From Pseudocitrobacter sp913778145 (GTDB lineage: Bacteria; Pseudomonadota; Gammaproteobacteria; Enterobacterales; Enterobacteriaceae), in contig JALNTX010000007.1 of assembly GCA_035726825.1 (NCBI GenBank), forward strand, positions 282,860 to 346,859: a stretch of DNA of 64,000 nucleotides, read 5' to 3'. The translations under genes and the position numbers were made by a program. Of the stretch, positions 53,542 to 62,423 are shown in pieces. Below the pieces are notes generated by a model that was not told where the DNA came from, did not search any database, and was given only the letters and a program-made list of their open reading frames with translations. Positions within the stretch are counted from its first letter, which is position 1, and each line of letters starts with the position of its first letter.

Positions 53542-54552
53542 ATGAGACGAGAACTGGCTATCGAATTTTCGCGCGTCACGGAAGCGGCGGCGCTGGCAGG
53601 TTACAAATGGCTGGGCCGGGGCGATAAAAATGTCGCTGACGGCGCGGCGGTAAACGCGATGCGCATCATGCTCAACAAGGTCAACATTGATGGCACCATC
53701 GTCATTGGAGAAGGCGAAATCGATGAAGCGCCGATGCTCTACATTGGCGAAAGCGTCGGTACAGGCAAAGGCGATGCGGTAGATATCGCTGTCGATCCGA
53801 TTGAAGGCACCCGCATGACCGCGATGGGCCAGGCGAACGCGCTGGCAGTACTGGCCGTGGGCGATAAAGGCTGCTTCCTGAATGCGCCAGATATGTACAT
53901 GGAAAAGCTGATTGTCGGGCCGGGCGCGAAAGGCGTTATCGATCTTAACAAGCCGCTGGAAGAAAACCTGCGCAATATCGCGAGCGCGCTGAATAAGCCG
54001 TTTGAAGAGCTGACGGTCACCATTCTGGCGAAACCGCGCCACGATGCGGTGATTGCCGAGTTGCAGAAACTGGGCGTGCGCGTGTTCGCCATTCCTGACG
54101 GTGATGTCGCGGCGTCCATTCTGACCTGCATGCCGGACAGCGAAGTTGATGTGCTTTACGGTATCGGCGGCGCGCCGGAAGGCGTGGTCTCTGCGGCGGT
54201 GATCCGCGCGCTGGACGGCGATATGCATGGCCGCCTGCTGGCGCGTCATCATGTGAAAGGCGACAGCGACGAGAACCGCCGCATTGGCGAAGACGAACTG
54301 CGTCGTTGCCACGAGATGGGCATCGAAGCCGGGAAAGTGCTGACGCTGGACGACATGGCGCGCAGCGACAACGTTATTTTCTCCGCCACCGGGATCACCA
54401 AAGGCGACCTGCTGGACGGCATCAGCCGCAAAGGCAATATCGCCACCACCGAGACGCTGCTGATCCGCGGAAAATCACGCACTATTCGCCGCATTCAGTC
54501 GATTCATTATCTCGATCGCAAAGACCCTGAGATCCAGAATCACATCCTGTAA
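53542..54552 (+). CDS. glpX: Fructose-1,6-bisphosphatase class II
   Basis: Manganese-dependent phosphatase of gluconeogenesis. The 336-residue product has VIGEGEIDEAPMLYIGE, the metal/phosphate site VDPIEGTRMTAMGQANA and GIGGAPEGVVSAAVI, and equals K-12 GlpX in length. In K-12 glpX is the last gene of glpFKX; here it stands alone, 66 bases after recG, with glpFK about 7 kb downstream. The short gap has a possible extended -10 (TGTGCTAAACT near 53500) and no clear terminator, so it may be read from recG or its own promoter. A true glpX and not the paralogue yggF, judged from near identity to GlpX. Confidence 0.95.
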   Translation: MRRELAIEFSRVTEAAALAGYKWLGRGDKNVADGAAVNAMRIMLNKVNIDGTIVIGEGEIDEAPMLYIGESVGTGKGDAVDIAVDPIEGTRMTAMGQANALAVLAVGDKGCFLNAPDMYMEKLIVGPGAKGVIDLNKPLEENLRNIASALNKPFEELTVTILAKPRHDAVIAELQKLGVRVFAIPDGDVAASILTCMPDSEVDVLYGIGGAPEGVVSAAVIRALDGDMHGRLLARHHVKGDSDENRRIGEDELRRCHEMGIEAGKVLTLDDMARSDNVIFSATGITKGDLLDGISRKGNIATTETLLIRGKSRTIRRIQSIHYLDRKDPEIQNHIL

Positions 54553-54571
54553 ATCATTTGTTGAATTGAGC

Positions 54572-54595
54572 TTTCCAGCCCCGTGGGGCTGGAAA
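54572..54595 (+). terminator. Hairpin after glpX
   Basis: TTTCCAGCCCC-GT-GGGGCTGGAAA, an 11-base perfect stem 20 bases beyond glpX. The downstream tract is TCTTCTCC, so termination is likely but not perfect. Confidence 0.75.
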
Positions 54596-54646
54596 TCTTC
54601 TCCCTACACAGCGAAGATAGGATAACAACGTGCAGAGGAGACGATC

Positions 54647-55393
54647 ATGGCCGATTGGGTAACAGGTAAAGTCACAAAGGTGCATTTCTGGACCGATGCA
54701 CTGTTTAGCCTCACCGTTCACGCCCCCGTTAATCCCTTCACCGCCGGGCAGTTTGCCAAGCTGGGTCTGGATGTCGACGGCGAGCGCGTGCAGCGCGCGT
54801 ACTCCTACGTTAACGCCCCCAGCAATCCCGATCTTGAGTTCTATCTGGTCACCGTACCAGAGGGAAAACTAAGCCCGCGCCTCGCCGCGCTGAAGCCGGG
54901 TGATGATGTACAGATTGTCAGTGAAGCGGCTGGCTTCTTTGTGCTGGATGAAGTGCCAGACTGCGAAACCCTGTGGATGCTGGCAACCGGCACGGCGATT
55001 GGCCCGTATCTGTCGATTTTGCAGGAAGGGAAAGATTTAGAGCGCTTTAAAAATATCGTGTTGGTTCACGCCGCGCGCTTTGCCGCCGACTTAAGCTATC
55101 TGCCGTTAATGCAGGAGCTTGAGAAACGCTACGAAGGGAAGTTGCGCATTAAAACCGTTGTCAGTCGCGAAACGGCGGCGGATTCCCTGACCGGACGCGT
55201 GCCCGCGCTGATTGAAAGCGGTGCGCTGGAAGAGGCGGTTGGCCTGCCGATGAATGCCGAAACCAGCCACGTGATGTTATGCGGAAACCCACAGATGGTG
55301 CGAGATACCCAGCAGTTGCTGAAAGATACCCGCCAGATGACCAAACATCTGCGCCGCCGCCCAGGCCATATGACGGCGGAACATTATTGGTAA
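54647..55393 (+). CDS. fpr: Ferredoxin/flavodoxin-NADP+ reductase
   Basis: FAD enzyme that transfers electrons from NADPH to flavodoxin and ferredoxin, serving radical enzymes and the oxidative-stress response. The 248-residue product has the FAD-binding RAYSYVNAPSN, the NADP-binding ATGTAIGPYLSIL and the C-terminal RRRPGHMTAEHYW. Same length as in K-12. SoxRS control is known in E. coli; a SoxS box cannot be assigned here by eye. It converges on yiiR with no gap. Confidence 0.96.
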   Translation: MADWVTGKVTKVHFWTDALFSLTVHAPVNPFTAGQFAKLGLDVDGERVQRAYSYVNAPSNPDLEFYLVTVPEGKLSPRLAALKPGDDVQIVSEAAGFFVLDEVPDCETLWMLATGTAIGPYLSILQEGKDLERFKNIVLVHAARFAADLSYLPLMQELEKRYEGKLRIKTVVSRETAADSLTGRVPALIESGALEEAVGLPMNAETSHVMLCGNPQMVRDTQQLLKDTRQMTKHLRRRPGHMTAEHYW

Positions 55394-55813
55394 TCAGCGG
55401 TACTTCACGTCCTGCGTGTCTTTACCGTACTTATTTTCGCCCTGGGTGCCGACAAACGCGCCCAGGTCAATCAGCATCATCACGATAATCAGCGTGGGAA
55501 TGAATCGCCCCACGCCCCACTGCCAGACGCCCGGCAGCATCGCCCAGTTACCGGCCAACAGCATCCACGCCAGCACCATCAGCAGGGCCCAGATGCCGGA
55601 TTTACCGCGATCGTGCAGCCGTTTTACCGTGACTGCCGCCGTAGGCCACAGCAGGCACACCAGAATAAACGCCGCGGTCTGAATGCTGAGCATCGCGCCG
55701 CCAGCAAGGGTAAACAGAATCACCATCGCCACCAGCCAGATCCCCATCCAGATCCAAAAGTCGCGGCGACCAATGCGGCCCTTAATTGAAAACAACCATT
55801 GCTGTAGGGTCAT
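55394..55813 (-). CDS. yiiR: YiiR, DUF805 membrane protein
   Basis: Inner-membrane protein of 139 residues with four hydrophobic spans and the DUF805 N-terminal signature FSIKGRIGRRDFWIWMG; also VKRLHDRGKSGIWALLM, the family's conserved cytoplasmic loop. Function unknown. Corresponds to K-12 YiiR. yiiS and uspD, which stand between yiiR and fpr in K-12, are absent. Confidence 0.9.
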   Translation of the reverse strand: MTLQQWLFSIKGRIGRRDFWIWMGIWLVAMVILFTLAGGAMLSIQTAAFILVCLLWPTAAVTVKRLHDRGKSGIWALLMVLAWMLLAGNWAMLPGVWQWGVGRFIPTLIIVMMLIDLGAFVGTQGENKYGKDTQDVKYR

Positions 55814-55926
55814 GTCTGATTCCTTATTCTCATCATGCGGCGTAGTGTACCCTGAAACCCTCTCTTTTTGACAAGCGAGGCCGTTCCCGTTTTAATCGTC
55901 TGCTGGAGAATATGAGGGCGACCAAC

Positions 55927-56520
55927 ATGAAGAAGTGGATCTCTGTGTGTCTTGCAGGCGTTATCGCCCTGAGCGCTGGCCGCTTCGCGTTTGCCGTTGA
56001 GTCTCCGGATACCACCGCGCCCTATTTGCTTTCCGGCGCGCCCACATTCGATCTCTCCATCAGTCAGTTCCGCGAGCGGTTTAATATTGATAACCCGTCG
56101 CTGCCCCTCAGTGAGTTTCGTTCGATTTCCTCCAGCCGCGACAAGCTCAACCTGACGCGCGCGGCGAGTAAAATTAACGAGAATCTGTATGCGTCCACCG
56201 CGCTCGAACGCGGAACGCTGAAAATCAAGTCGATGCAGATAACCTGGCTGCCTATTCCCGGCCCGGAACAAAAGTCGGCAAAAGCGAAAGCGCTGGAGTA
56301 TATGACTGCAATAGTGCGTCTGTTTACCCCGACGCTCACCAAAGCGCAAAGCCAGCAGAAACTGCAAAAGTTGCTGGCCCAGGGCAAAGGAAAGCACTAC
56401 TTCACCACCAGCGAAGGCGCAATTCGTTATGTTGTCGCAGATAATGGCGAAAAAGGGCTGACCTTCGCTGTTGAACCGATTAAGCTGGCGCTATCTGAAA
56501 ATCTTGAAGGAGGCGAATAA
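55927..56520 (+). CDS. yiiQ: YiiQ, DUF1454 periplasmic protein
   Basis: The 197-residue product has a signal peptide (KKWISVCLAGVIALSAGRFAFA) and a mature DUF1454 domain of unknown function. The start ATG at 55927 gives the K-12-like MKKWIS; an in-frame start at 55912 is possible. Lies upstream of tpiA on the same strand, as in K-12. Confidence 0.9.
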   Translation: MKKWISVCLAGVIALSAGRFAFAVESPDTTAPYLLSGAPTFDLSISQFRERFNIDNPSLPLSEFRSISSSRDKLNLTRAASKINENLYASTALERGTLKIKSMQITWLPIPGPEQKSAKAKALEYMTAIVRLFTPTLTKAQSQQKLQKLLAQGKGKHYFTTSEGAIRYVVADNGEKGLTFAVEPIKLALSENLEGGE

Positions 56521-56632
56521 ATGATAAAAAGCAAAGCCTTCAGGATGAACACTCTCTATACTGATTCACAGACCATGCCGCCCACTCGGGCGGCCATATT
56601 CCTTAATTCGCTAACAAGCGTGGAGAATTAAA

Positions 56633-57400
56633 ATGCGACATCCATTAGTGATGGGTAACTGGAAACTGAACGGCAGCCGCCACATGGTTCACGAACTGCT
56701 TTCTAACCTGCGTAAAGAACTGGCAGGTGTTGCGGGTTGTGGCGTAGCGATCGCGCCGCCGGAACTGTACATCGATATGGCGAAGCGTGAAGCTGAAGGC
56801 AGCCACATCATGCTGGGCGCGCAGAACGTTGACCTGAACCTGTCTGGCGCGTTCACCGGTGAAACGTCTGCTGCCATGCTGAAAGACATTGGCGCACAGT
56901 ACATCATTATCGGTCACTCTGAGCGTCGTACTTACCACAAAGAGTCTGACGAATTGATCGCGAAAAAATTCGCCGTGCTGAAAGAACAGGGTCTGACTCC
57001 GGTTCTGTGCATCGGTGAAACCGAAGCAGAAAACGAAGCGGGCAAAACTGAAGAAGTGTGCGCACGTCAGATCGACGCAGTCCTGAAAACTCAGGGCGCG
57101 GCGGCATTCGAAGGCGTGGTTATCGCTTACGAACCAGTATGGGCAATCGGTACTGGCAAATCTGCGACCCCGGCTCAGGCTCAGGCCGTTCACAAATTTA
57201 TCCGTGACCACATTGCTAAAGCTGACGCGAAAATCGCTGAACAGGTCATCATCCAGTACGGCGGTTCCGTTAACGCGAGCAACGCAGCAGAACTGTTCAC
57301 CCAGCCGGACATCGACGGCGCGCTGGTTGGCGGCGCATCCCTGAAAGCAGACGCTTTCGCGGTGATCGTTAAAGCAGCAGAAGCGGCTAAACAGGCTTAA
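56633..57400 (+). CDS. tpiA: Triose-phosphate isomerase
   Basis: Interconverts dihydroxyacetone phosphate and glyceraldehyde 3-phosphate. The 255-residue TIM barrel has GNWKLNGS with the catalytic lysine, IIGHSERR with the catalytic histidine, and AYEPVWAIGTGKSATP with the catalytic glutamate and the mobile loop 6. Same length as in K-12. A GGAGAAT precedes the ATG. Followed by a REP cluster. Confidence 0.97.
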   Translation: MRHPLVMGNWKLNGSRHMVHELLSNLRKELAGVAGCGVAIAPPELYIDMAKREAEGSHIMLGAQNVDLNLSGAFTGETSAAMLKDIGAQYIIIGHSERRTYHKESDELIAKKFAVLKEQGLTPVLCIGETEAENEAGKTEEVCARQIDAVLKTQGAAAFEGVVIAYEPVWAIGTGKSATPAQAQAVHKFIRDHIAKADAKIAEQVIIQYGGSVNASNAAELFTQPDIDGALVGGASLKADAFAVIVKAAEAAKQA

Positions 57401-57412
57401 TCCTGTTTACGC

Positions 57413-57485
57413 GCCGGATGGCGGCTTCGCCTTATCCGGCCTACAGTCCTGACGATGTAGGCCGGATAAGCGCAGCGCATCCGGC
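57413..57485. repeat. BIME: two REP units in opposite orientation
   Basis: GCCGGATGGCGGCTTCGCC-TTATCCGGCCTAC (57413-57445) is followed by the inverted unit GTAGGCCGGATAAGCGCAGC-GCATCCGGC (57457-57485). This is a classic head-to-head BIME between the convergent genes tpiA and the SLC13 permease. Confidence 0.9.
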
Positions 57486-57491
57486 AAAAAC

Positions 57492-58796
57492 TCACAACTG
57501 TCCCAGCACCTGATACCAAAGATAATCCAGCGGCAACAGCAGCAGATAACTCGCCGCCGCCAGCGCCAGACACAGCATCATCCCTGCCCTTGCAGGCACT
57601 TTCCCTAACGCCATCGCCACCACAATCGGCGACGCCTGATACGGCAGAAGCGGCGTGGAATAGCCCAGCACCTGAATCATAATCACGCTTAACAGCGGGA
57701 AATTCGTCGCCTCGGCAAAACTTTGCGCAAAGGTGGTGTAGAGCGCCGGCACGCCGTTGGCGGTCATAATGAAGTTAAGCGCAGTCGTGATCCCCGTCAG
57801 CGCCACAAAGCTGGTGAACGGGCGTTGCGGGTCGAGCGGCATTACGCGCAGCAGCGCCTCGCCTACCGCATCACCAATGCCCGTCTGGGTGACGGTAATC
57901 GCCAGCCCCAGAATCCCGGCGACGTAAATACAGGTGCGAATATTCACGCCCGCTGAGAACTCTTCGCCACTGATAAACCCGACGCGCGGCAGCAGCGTCA
58001 CGCACGCCGCTGCCAGCCCCGTCCACGCCGGGCCAATGCCGTGCCAGCTCTCCGTCACCCACAGGGTCAGCACGATCGCCAGCAGCCAGGCCAGGCGCTT
58101 CTCTGCCCCGCTCATGGGCGGCGCAGCCTCTACGGCTTTTGGTGGCTGTGGTTTGCCGGGGAAGAGCCAGCAAATCAGCCCGATGAGCAGTGCGCCTTTC
58201 AACCAGCCCAGCACTGGCGTGTGCAGCAACAGATAGGGCAGATAGTTCAGGTGAATGCCCCACGCGCCTTCCGCCGCGCCGCTCATTACCAGGTTGGGTA
58301 CGTTGGCGGGCAAAATGGTCGCGGAAAGCTGGAACGTGCCGAAACCGACCGCCAGCGCCAATCCGTACCACGGGCGCGTGCCCTCTTTAATGCCTGCGCG
58401 AGACGCCATCGCGGCGACAATCGGCATCAGCAGCGCGATTCGCCCCATATTGGAGGGCATCACAAACGCCAGCGCATAACTTAGCAAGACTACGCTCGCC
58501 ACCATGCGCAGCCACGAATTGGTCAGCCTTGCCGACAGCGCCCTCGCCGCCCGGTCGGCCAGCCCCGTTTTGCGGATCGCCACGCCGAGGACAAACCCGC
58601 TGAATACCAGCCAGAAAGCCGATGACGCAAAGCCGCCGAAAATCACCTCCGGCGGGGCGATTTTCGCCGCCATCGCAACGGTAAAGAATAAAAGCGCGGT
58701 GATAAATTCAGGCAACAGCGAGGTCGCCCAGAGGATGATGGTAATGCCAACAATCAGCGATGGAAGGAACAGAGGATGGGAAAACCAGAGCGACAT
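57492..58796 (-). CDS. SLC13/DASS-family anion:sodium symporter-like permease
   Basis: Inner-membrane transporter of 434 residues with about 11-12 spans. Two DASS-type re-entrant motifs can be seen, FVMPSNMGRIALLMPIV (about 110-126) and IMTANGVPALYTTFAQSF (about 335-352), as well as ATILPANVPNLVMSGAA. Substrates of the family are dicarboxylates, citrate, sulfate or similar anions; which applies is not known. The gene is missing between tpiA and cdh in K-12 but I recall a similar gene in related enterobacteria. Monocistronic; upstream of cdh's stop by 74 bases. Confidence 0.8.
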   Translation of the reverse strand: MSLWFSHPLFLPSLIVGITIILWATSLLPEFITALLFFTVAMAAKIAPPEVIFGGFASSAFWLVFSGFVLGVAIRKTGLADRAARALSARLTNSWLRMVASVVLLSYALAFVMPSNMGRIALLMPIVAAMASRAGIKEGTRPWYGLALAVGFGTFQLSATILPANVPNLVMSGAAEGAWGIHLNYLPYLLLHTPVLGWLKGALLIGLICWLFPGKPQPPKAVEAAPPMSGAEKRLAWLLAIVLTLWVTESWHGIGPAWTGLAAACVTLLPRVGFISGEEFSAGVNIRTCIYVAGILGLAITVTQTGIGDAVGEALLRVMPLDPQRPFTSFVALTGITTALNFIMTANGVPALYTTFAQSFAEATNFPLLSVIMIQVLGYSTPLLPYQASPIVVAMALGKVPARAGMMLCLALAAASYLLLLPLDYLWYQVLGQL

Positions 58797-58869
58797 ACCT
58801 GACTCCTGTCGTTTTTTTCAGCAAGAATACGACGGCAGGCAAGTCAGGTAAACGCCAGAACGGGTAGGG

Positions 58870-59619
58870 TTACTTCAGAATATCACACTGATGATCCTGA
58901 ATTTCCTCGGCAGACGCGAGGTTCAGGGCCAGTAAATTGCGCTGCGTTGCCAGCAGGACGAAGCTTTCATCGCTTAAGCGTACCATCGCTAACGCATAGC
59001 TTCCCATATGCTCGCGCGCGTCAGGCACCTCTTCCGCCAGCATCATAAACGGGCTACTTTTCACCATTTCACTTTCGGTGACGCGGCGCGCCAGATATTC
59101 ATTGCCGCGCAGGCCACCCGGCAGGGGCAACCAGCGGGTGCTGATTTTCGCCATATTCGTATCCAGTTGATGACGCACGTCCGTGCGCAGGCAGGAGATG
59201 TGAATGTGAAAGTGATTTTGCGAGCGCCCGCTACGTGAGTTAATCGCCAGCGAGACCGCGCTGTCCGGGATCGCTTTACCATATTTTTGGCTCATAAAGC
59301 TGCGCGCCTGCCAGGCCAGCCAGAAAAAATTCGGCGTATACGGCTCCAGCAGCATCGGGCTTTCCGTGCCGTTGATGCGGTAAGTAGGCATCAGCAAATA
59401 TTGCAGCGGGCCGTTGCGGTCTTTAAACACGACATACCCGGCATCCGGTTTCACATCGGCGCACGGCGCGGGGTTTTGGTGCTGTAATTGATTAGGAAGA
59501 CACTGATCGAAAACGATGGTGCGCAGCGCGTTTGGGTTTCCGGCCCACTTCCAGTAGCCTGCGCCCGCCGCAAGAGCGATGACGATCATCGCCAGAATAA
59601 GATAGCCAGCTTTTTTCAT
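58870..59619 (-). CDS. cdh: CDP-diacylglycerol pyrophosphatase
   Basis: Membrane-anchored enzyme that hydrolyses CDP-diacylglycerol to phosphatidate and CMP. The 249-residue product has one N-terminal transmembrane segment (GYLILAMIVIALAAGAGYW) and a HIT-like catalytic motif NHFHIHISCLR. The ATG at 59619 gives the K-12-like MKKAGYLILAM; the frame is open to 59661. Downstream of sbp on the same strand but separated by the sbp terminator. Confidence 0.94.
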   Translation of the reverse strand: MKKAGYLILAMIVIALAAGAGYWKWAGNPNALRTIVFDQCLPNQLQHQNPAPCADVKPDAGYVVFKDRNGPLQYLLMPTYRINGTESPMLLEPYTPNFFWLAWQARSFMSQKYGKAIPDSAVSLAINSRSGRSQNHFHIHISCLRTDVRHQLDTNMAKISTRWLPLPGGLRGNEYLARRVTESEMVKSSPFMMLAEEVPDAREHMGSYALAMVRLSDESFVLLATQRNLLALNLASAEEIQDHQCDILK

Positions 59620-59674
59620 TGTGCGTTCCCTGTAATTCGATGACTGGCAAGGGTACCGCATAATCGTGACAAAT

Positions 59675-59700
59675 AAAAAAGCCCGGTATGATTACCGGGC
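59675..59700 (-). terminator. Terminator after sbp
   Basis: Leftward GCCCGGTA-ATCA-TACCGGGC hairpin followed by TTTTTTATTT, 20 bases beyond the sbp stop. Confidence 0.93.
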
Positions 59701-59719
59701 CATCTTCATTCAACCGCGA

Positions 59720-60709
59720 TTAACGTTTGCTAATCTGGTCAAAGGTACCGCCATTAGAGAAGTGCGTTTGCTGCGCTTTCGCCCAACCGCCAAACTCTTC
59801 GTCGATGGTGAACAGTTTCAGTTTCGGGAACGCGTTTTCATATTTCTTCGCCACTTCCGGATCACGTGGGCGATAGAAGTTTTTCGCCGCGATCTCCTGG
59901 CCTTCTGGCGAGTACAGATACTTCAGATAGGCTTCTGCTACTTCTTTAGTGCCTTTTTTATCAACCACTTTGTCGACGACTGAAACCGTCGGCTCCGCCA
60001 GAATAGACTCGCTCGGTGTCACGATTTCAAATTTGTCTTTACCCAGCTCATGGGTTGCCAGCAGCGCTTCGTTTTCCCACGCAATCAGCACATCGCCAAT
60101 GCCGCGTTCAACGAAGGTATTGGTTGCGCCGCGAGCGCCGGAGTCGAGCACTTCAACGTTTTTAAACAGTGATTTAACGAATTCCTGCGCTTTAGCCTGG
60201 TCGCCATTATTGTGGTGCAGTGCGTAGCCCCATGCCGCCAGGTAGTTCCAGCGAGCGCCGCCGGAGCTTTTCGGGTTCGGTGTGATGACAGACACACCCG
60301 GTTTCACCAAGTCGTTCCAGTCATGAATCTGTTTTGGGTTGCCTTTACGCACCAGGAAGACGATGGTGGAAGTGTAAGGCGCGGAGTTATCCGGCAGGCG
60401 TTTAATCCAGTTTTTATCAATGCGGCCACGCTCAGCAATCGCGTCAACGTCATAGGCCAGCGCCAGCGTCACCACGTCGGCTTCGATACCGTTGATAACC
60501 GATGTTGCCTGCTTACCGGAGCCACCGTGCGACTGACGAATCACCACGTTATCACCGGTCTCTTTTTTCCAGTGCGCGCTGAACGCTTTATTGTACTGAT
60601 CGTACAGTTCGCGCGTCGGATCGTAAGACACGTTAAGTAATTGAATATCCTTAGCCAGTACGCTGGTGGAAGCCAGCAAAAGAGTTAAACCTACGCCCCA
60701 CTTTTTCAT
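59720..60709 (-). CDS. sbp: Periplasmic sulfate-binding protein
   Basis: Binding component for the CysAWT sulfate/thiosulfate ABC importer. The 329-residue product has a signal peptide (KWGVGLTLLLASTSVLA-KD), the sulfate-site loop RQSHGGSGKQA and the family signature NPKSSGGARWNYLAAWGYAL. Same length as in K-12. In K-12 its upstream neighbour is pfkA; here it is zapB. Confidence 0.97.
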   Translation of the reverse strand: MKKWGVGLTLLLASTSVLAKDIQLLNVSYDPTRELYDQYNKAFSAHWKKETGDNVVIRQSHGGSGKQATSVINGIEADVVTLALAYDVDAIAERGRIDKNWIKRLPDNSAPYTSTIVFLVRKGNPKQIHDWNDLVKPGVSVITPNPKSSGGARWNYLAAWGYALHHNNGDQAKAQEFVKSLFKNVEVLDSGARGATNTFVERGIGDVLIAWENEALLATHELGKDKFEIVTPSESILAEPTVSVVDKVVDKKGTKEVAEAYLKYLYSPEGQEIAAKNFYRPRDPEVAKKYENAFPKLKLFTIDEEFGGWAKAQQTHFSNGGTFDQISKR

Positions 60710-60838
60710 CGCCCGCTCTCTTATGTTATGTCGTTGATGAGGGTAGCGTGCCAGAAAGCGAATTGAACATTAAAGAATAAAAAAAGATTGATTATGTGAT
60801 TTTGAAATATACGGCGGGGAGATAACGCGAAGAGAAGC

Positions 60839-60875
60839 CGCTGCCTTCCTGGCATAACGCCCGATGAAGGCAGCA
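60839..60875. repeat. Inverted repeat between sbp and zapB
   Basis: GCTGCCTTC and GAAGGCAGC (nine bases) flank a 17-base loop just left of the zapB stop. It may terminate zapB leftward, although no T run follows. It lies at the sbp/zapB synteny junction. Confidence 0.55.
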
Positions 60876-60889
60876 AACTTAGAGGAAGG

Positions 60890-61135
60890 TTACACTTCTT
60901 CCATACGGCCCAGCAGTGCTTGCAGACGATCCTGCCAGCCGCTCTGCTGTTCTTTCAGCTGGTTGTTTTCGCGTTCCAGCTCTTCACGGCTGTGCTGTGC
61001 AGACTGAACGTCCTGCGCCAGCGCGTTGTTCTTCTCTTTCAGTTCTTCGATTTCCATCTGCAACAGGGTGATGGTATCAATCGCCTGCTGAACTTTTGCT
61101 TCCAGTTTCTCAAATACTTCTAATGACATCGTCAT
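60890..61135 (-). CDS. zapB: Cell division protein ZapB
   Basis: Septal-ring protein that forms a coiled-coil layer with ZapA at the Z ring and links to MatP. The 81-residue product is one long coiled coil (MSLEVFEKLEAKVQQAIDTI through LQALLGRMEEV). The ATG at 61135 gives the K-12 length; ATG at 61129 is an alternative. Divergent from glpF, as in K-12. Confidence 0.95.
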   Translation of the reverse strand: MTMSLEVFEKLEAKVQQAIDTITLLQMEIEELKEKNNALAQDVQSAQHSREELERENNQLKEQQSGWQDRLQALLGRMEEV

Positions 61136-61553
61136 ACCTCTCCTGATCTTGCAAGGCGTTGATATCGTCCCGGGAACCCGGCGACGCCTTAACGAAAATA
61201 AGCGCACTTCTGACCTTCGATTGTATGGAGCGCCGCTCCCCCTGTCCAGCGCCAGGGCACGTAGATTGCGGTTTGCAACAATTTTCAGTCTAGACCTGGA
61301 GCTTTCGGCGCATTTACCCCTTATTTGTTAACACCAGAGGTGAATGAAATGATTCAGCTCTCTTTTTTTAGTTCCGTAAAGACACACAATGTGGCGCGAA
61401 ATCGCTCATTTTATGACGCAGTACACACATTTTGATTTCGATATTTCTCGTTTATGTTCGTTAACGATAAATTAACACTATGCCTACATGGCAGCGTGGG
61501 TGTCTTCGACCACCACGACACAATAACTAGCAAACTGTCTTCAGGAACCGATT
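61136..61553. promoter_or_regulatory. Divergent zapB / glpFK control region
   Basis: 418 bases without a gene. The glpF-proximal part contains a GlpR operator-like sequence (61453-61472) and AT-rich promoter sequence (ATAAATTAACACTAT). K-12 has GlpR and CRP sites in this position. No RNA gene was recognised; the zapB-proximal half shows nothing further. Confidence 0.6.
61453..61472. promoter_or_regulatory. GlpR operator-like site
   Basis: TATGTTCGTTAACGATAAAT, a good match to the GlpR consensus WATGTTCGWTAWCGAACATW in the left half-site and centre, degenerate at the right end. It lies 80-100 bases before glpF. Confidence 0.65.
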
Positions 61554-62402
61554 ATGAGCCAAACTTCAACCCTAAAAGGCCAGTGCATTGCAGAGTTTCT
61601 TGGTACCGGGCTGTTGATCTTTTTCGGCGTGGGATGCGTTGCGGCATTAAAAGTCGCGGGGGCCAGCTTTGGCCAGTGGGAAATCAGCATCATCTGGGGT
61701 CTGGGCGTGGCGATGGCCATCTACCTGACCGCAGGGGTTTCCGGCGCACATCTTAACCCGGCGGTCACCGTTGCGCTGTGGCTGTTCGCCTGCTTCGAAC
61801 GCCGTAAAGTGGTCCCTTTCATCCTTTCTCAGTTTGCCGGTGCGTTTTGCGCAGCGGCGTTGGTTTACGGGCTTTACTACAACCTTTTCTACGACTACGA
61901 ATTAACCCATCATATGGTGCGCGGTAGCGTAGAAAGTCTTGATCTTGCTGGAATATTCTCCACTTACCCGAACCCACATATCAATTTTGTGCAGGCCTTC
62001 GCGGTAGAAATGGTGATAACCGCTATCCTGATGGGCGTGATCATGGCGCTGGGCGACGATGGCAACGGCATTCCACGCGGGCCGCTGGCACCGCTGCTGA
62101 TTGGCCTGTTAATTGCCGTTATCGGCGCGTCGATGGGGCCATTAACCGGCTTTGCGATGAACCCGGCGCGTGATATCGGGCCGAAAACCTTCGCCTGGCT
62201 GGCAGGCTGGGGCGACGTCGCCTTCACCGGCGGCAAAGATATTCCTTATTTCGTGGTGCCGATGTTCGCACCCGTGGTGGGCGCGGCGCTGGGTGCATTC
62301 AGCTATCGCAAACTGATTGGCCGCCATTTGCCGTGTGATACCTGTGTGGTTGAAGAGAAAGAAACCACCTCCGGTAACGCTCAACACAATGCTTCGCTGT
62401 AA
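61554..62402 (+). CDS. glpF: Glycerol facilitator (aquaglyceroporin)
   Basis: Inner-membrane channel for glycerol and other small polyols. The 282-residue protein has six spans and both NPA boxes, SGAHLNPAVTV (about 63-73) and GFAMNPARDIGP (about 198-209), with the arginine of the selectivity filter in the second. Cotranscribed with glpK after 21 bases. Confidence 0.97.
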   Translation: MSQTSTLKGQCIAEFLGTGLLIFFGVGCVAALKVAGASFGQWEISIIWGLGVAMAIYLTAGVSGAHLNPAVTVALWLFACFERRKVVPFILSQFAGAFCAAALVYGLYYNLFYDYELTHHMVRGSVESLDLAGIFSTYPNPHINFVQAFAVEMVITAILMGVIMALGDDGNGIPRGPLAPLLIGLLIAVIGASMGPLTGFAMNPARDIGPKTFAWLAGWGDVAFTGGKDIPYFVVPMFAPVVGAALGAFSYRKLIGRHLPCDTCVVEEKETTSGNAQHNASL

Positions 62403-62423
62403 TCTGACTATGGAACACGCATT

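Noticed and set aside
53503..54312. 269-residue open frame opposite glpX
   Set aside because: glpX is unambiguous; the antisense frame has no motif and unusual composition.
53542..54552. glpX as the paralogue yggF
   Set aside because: The protein is nearly identical to GlpX over its whole length from memory and YggF is much more distant; the neighbour fpr also fits glpX.
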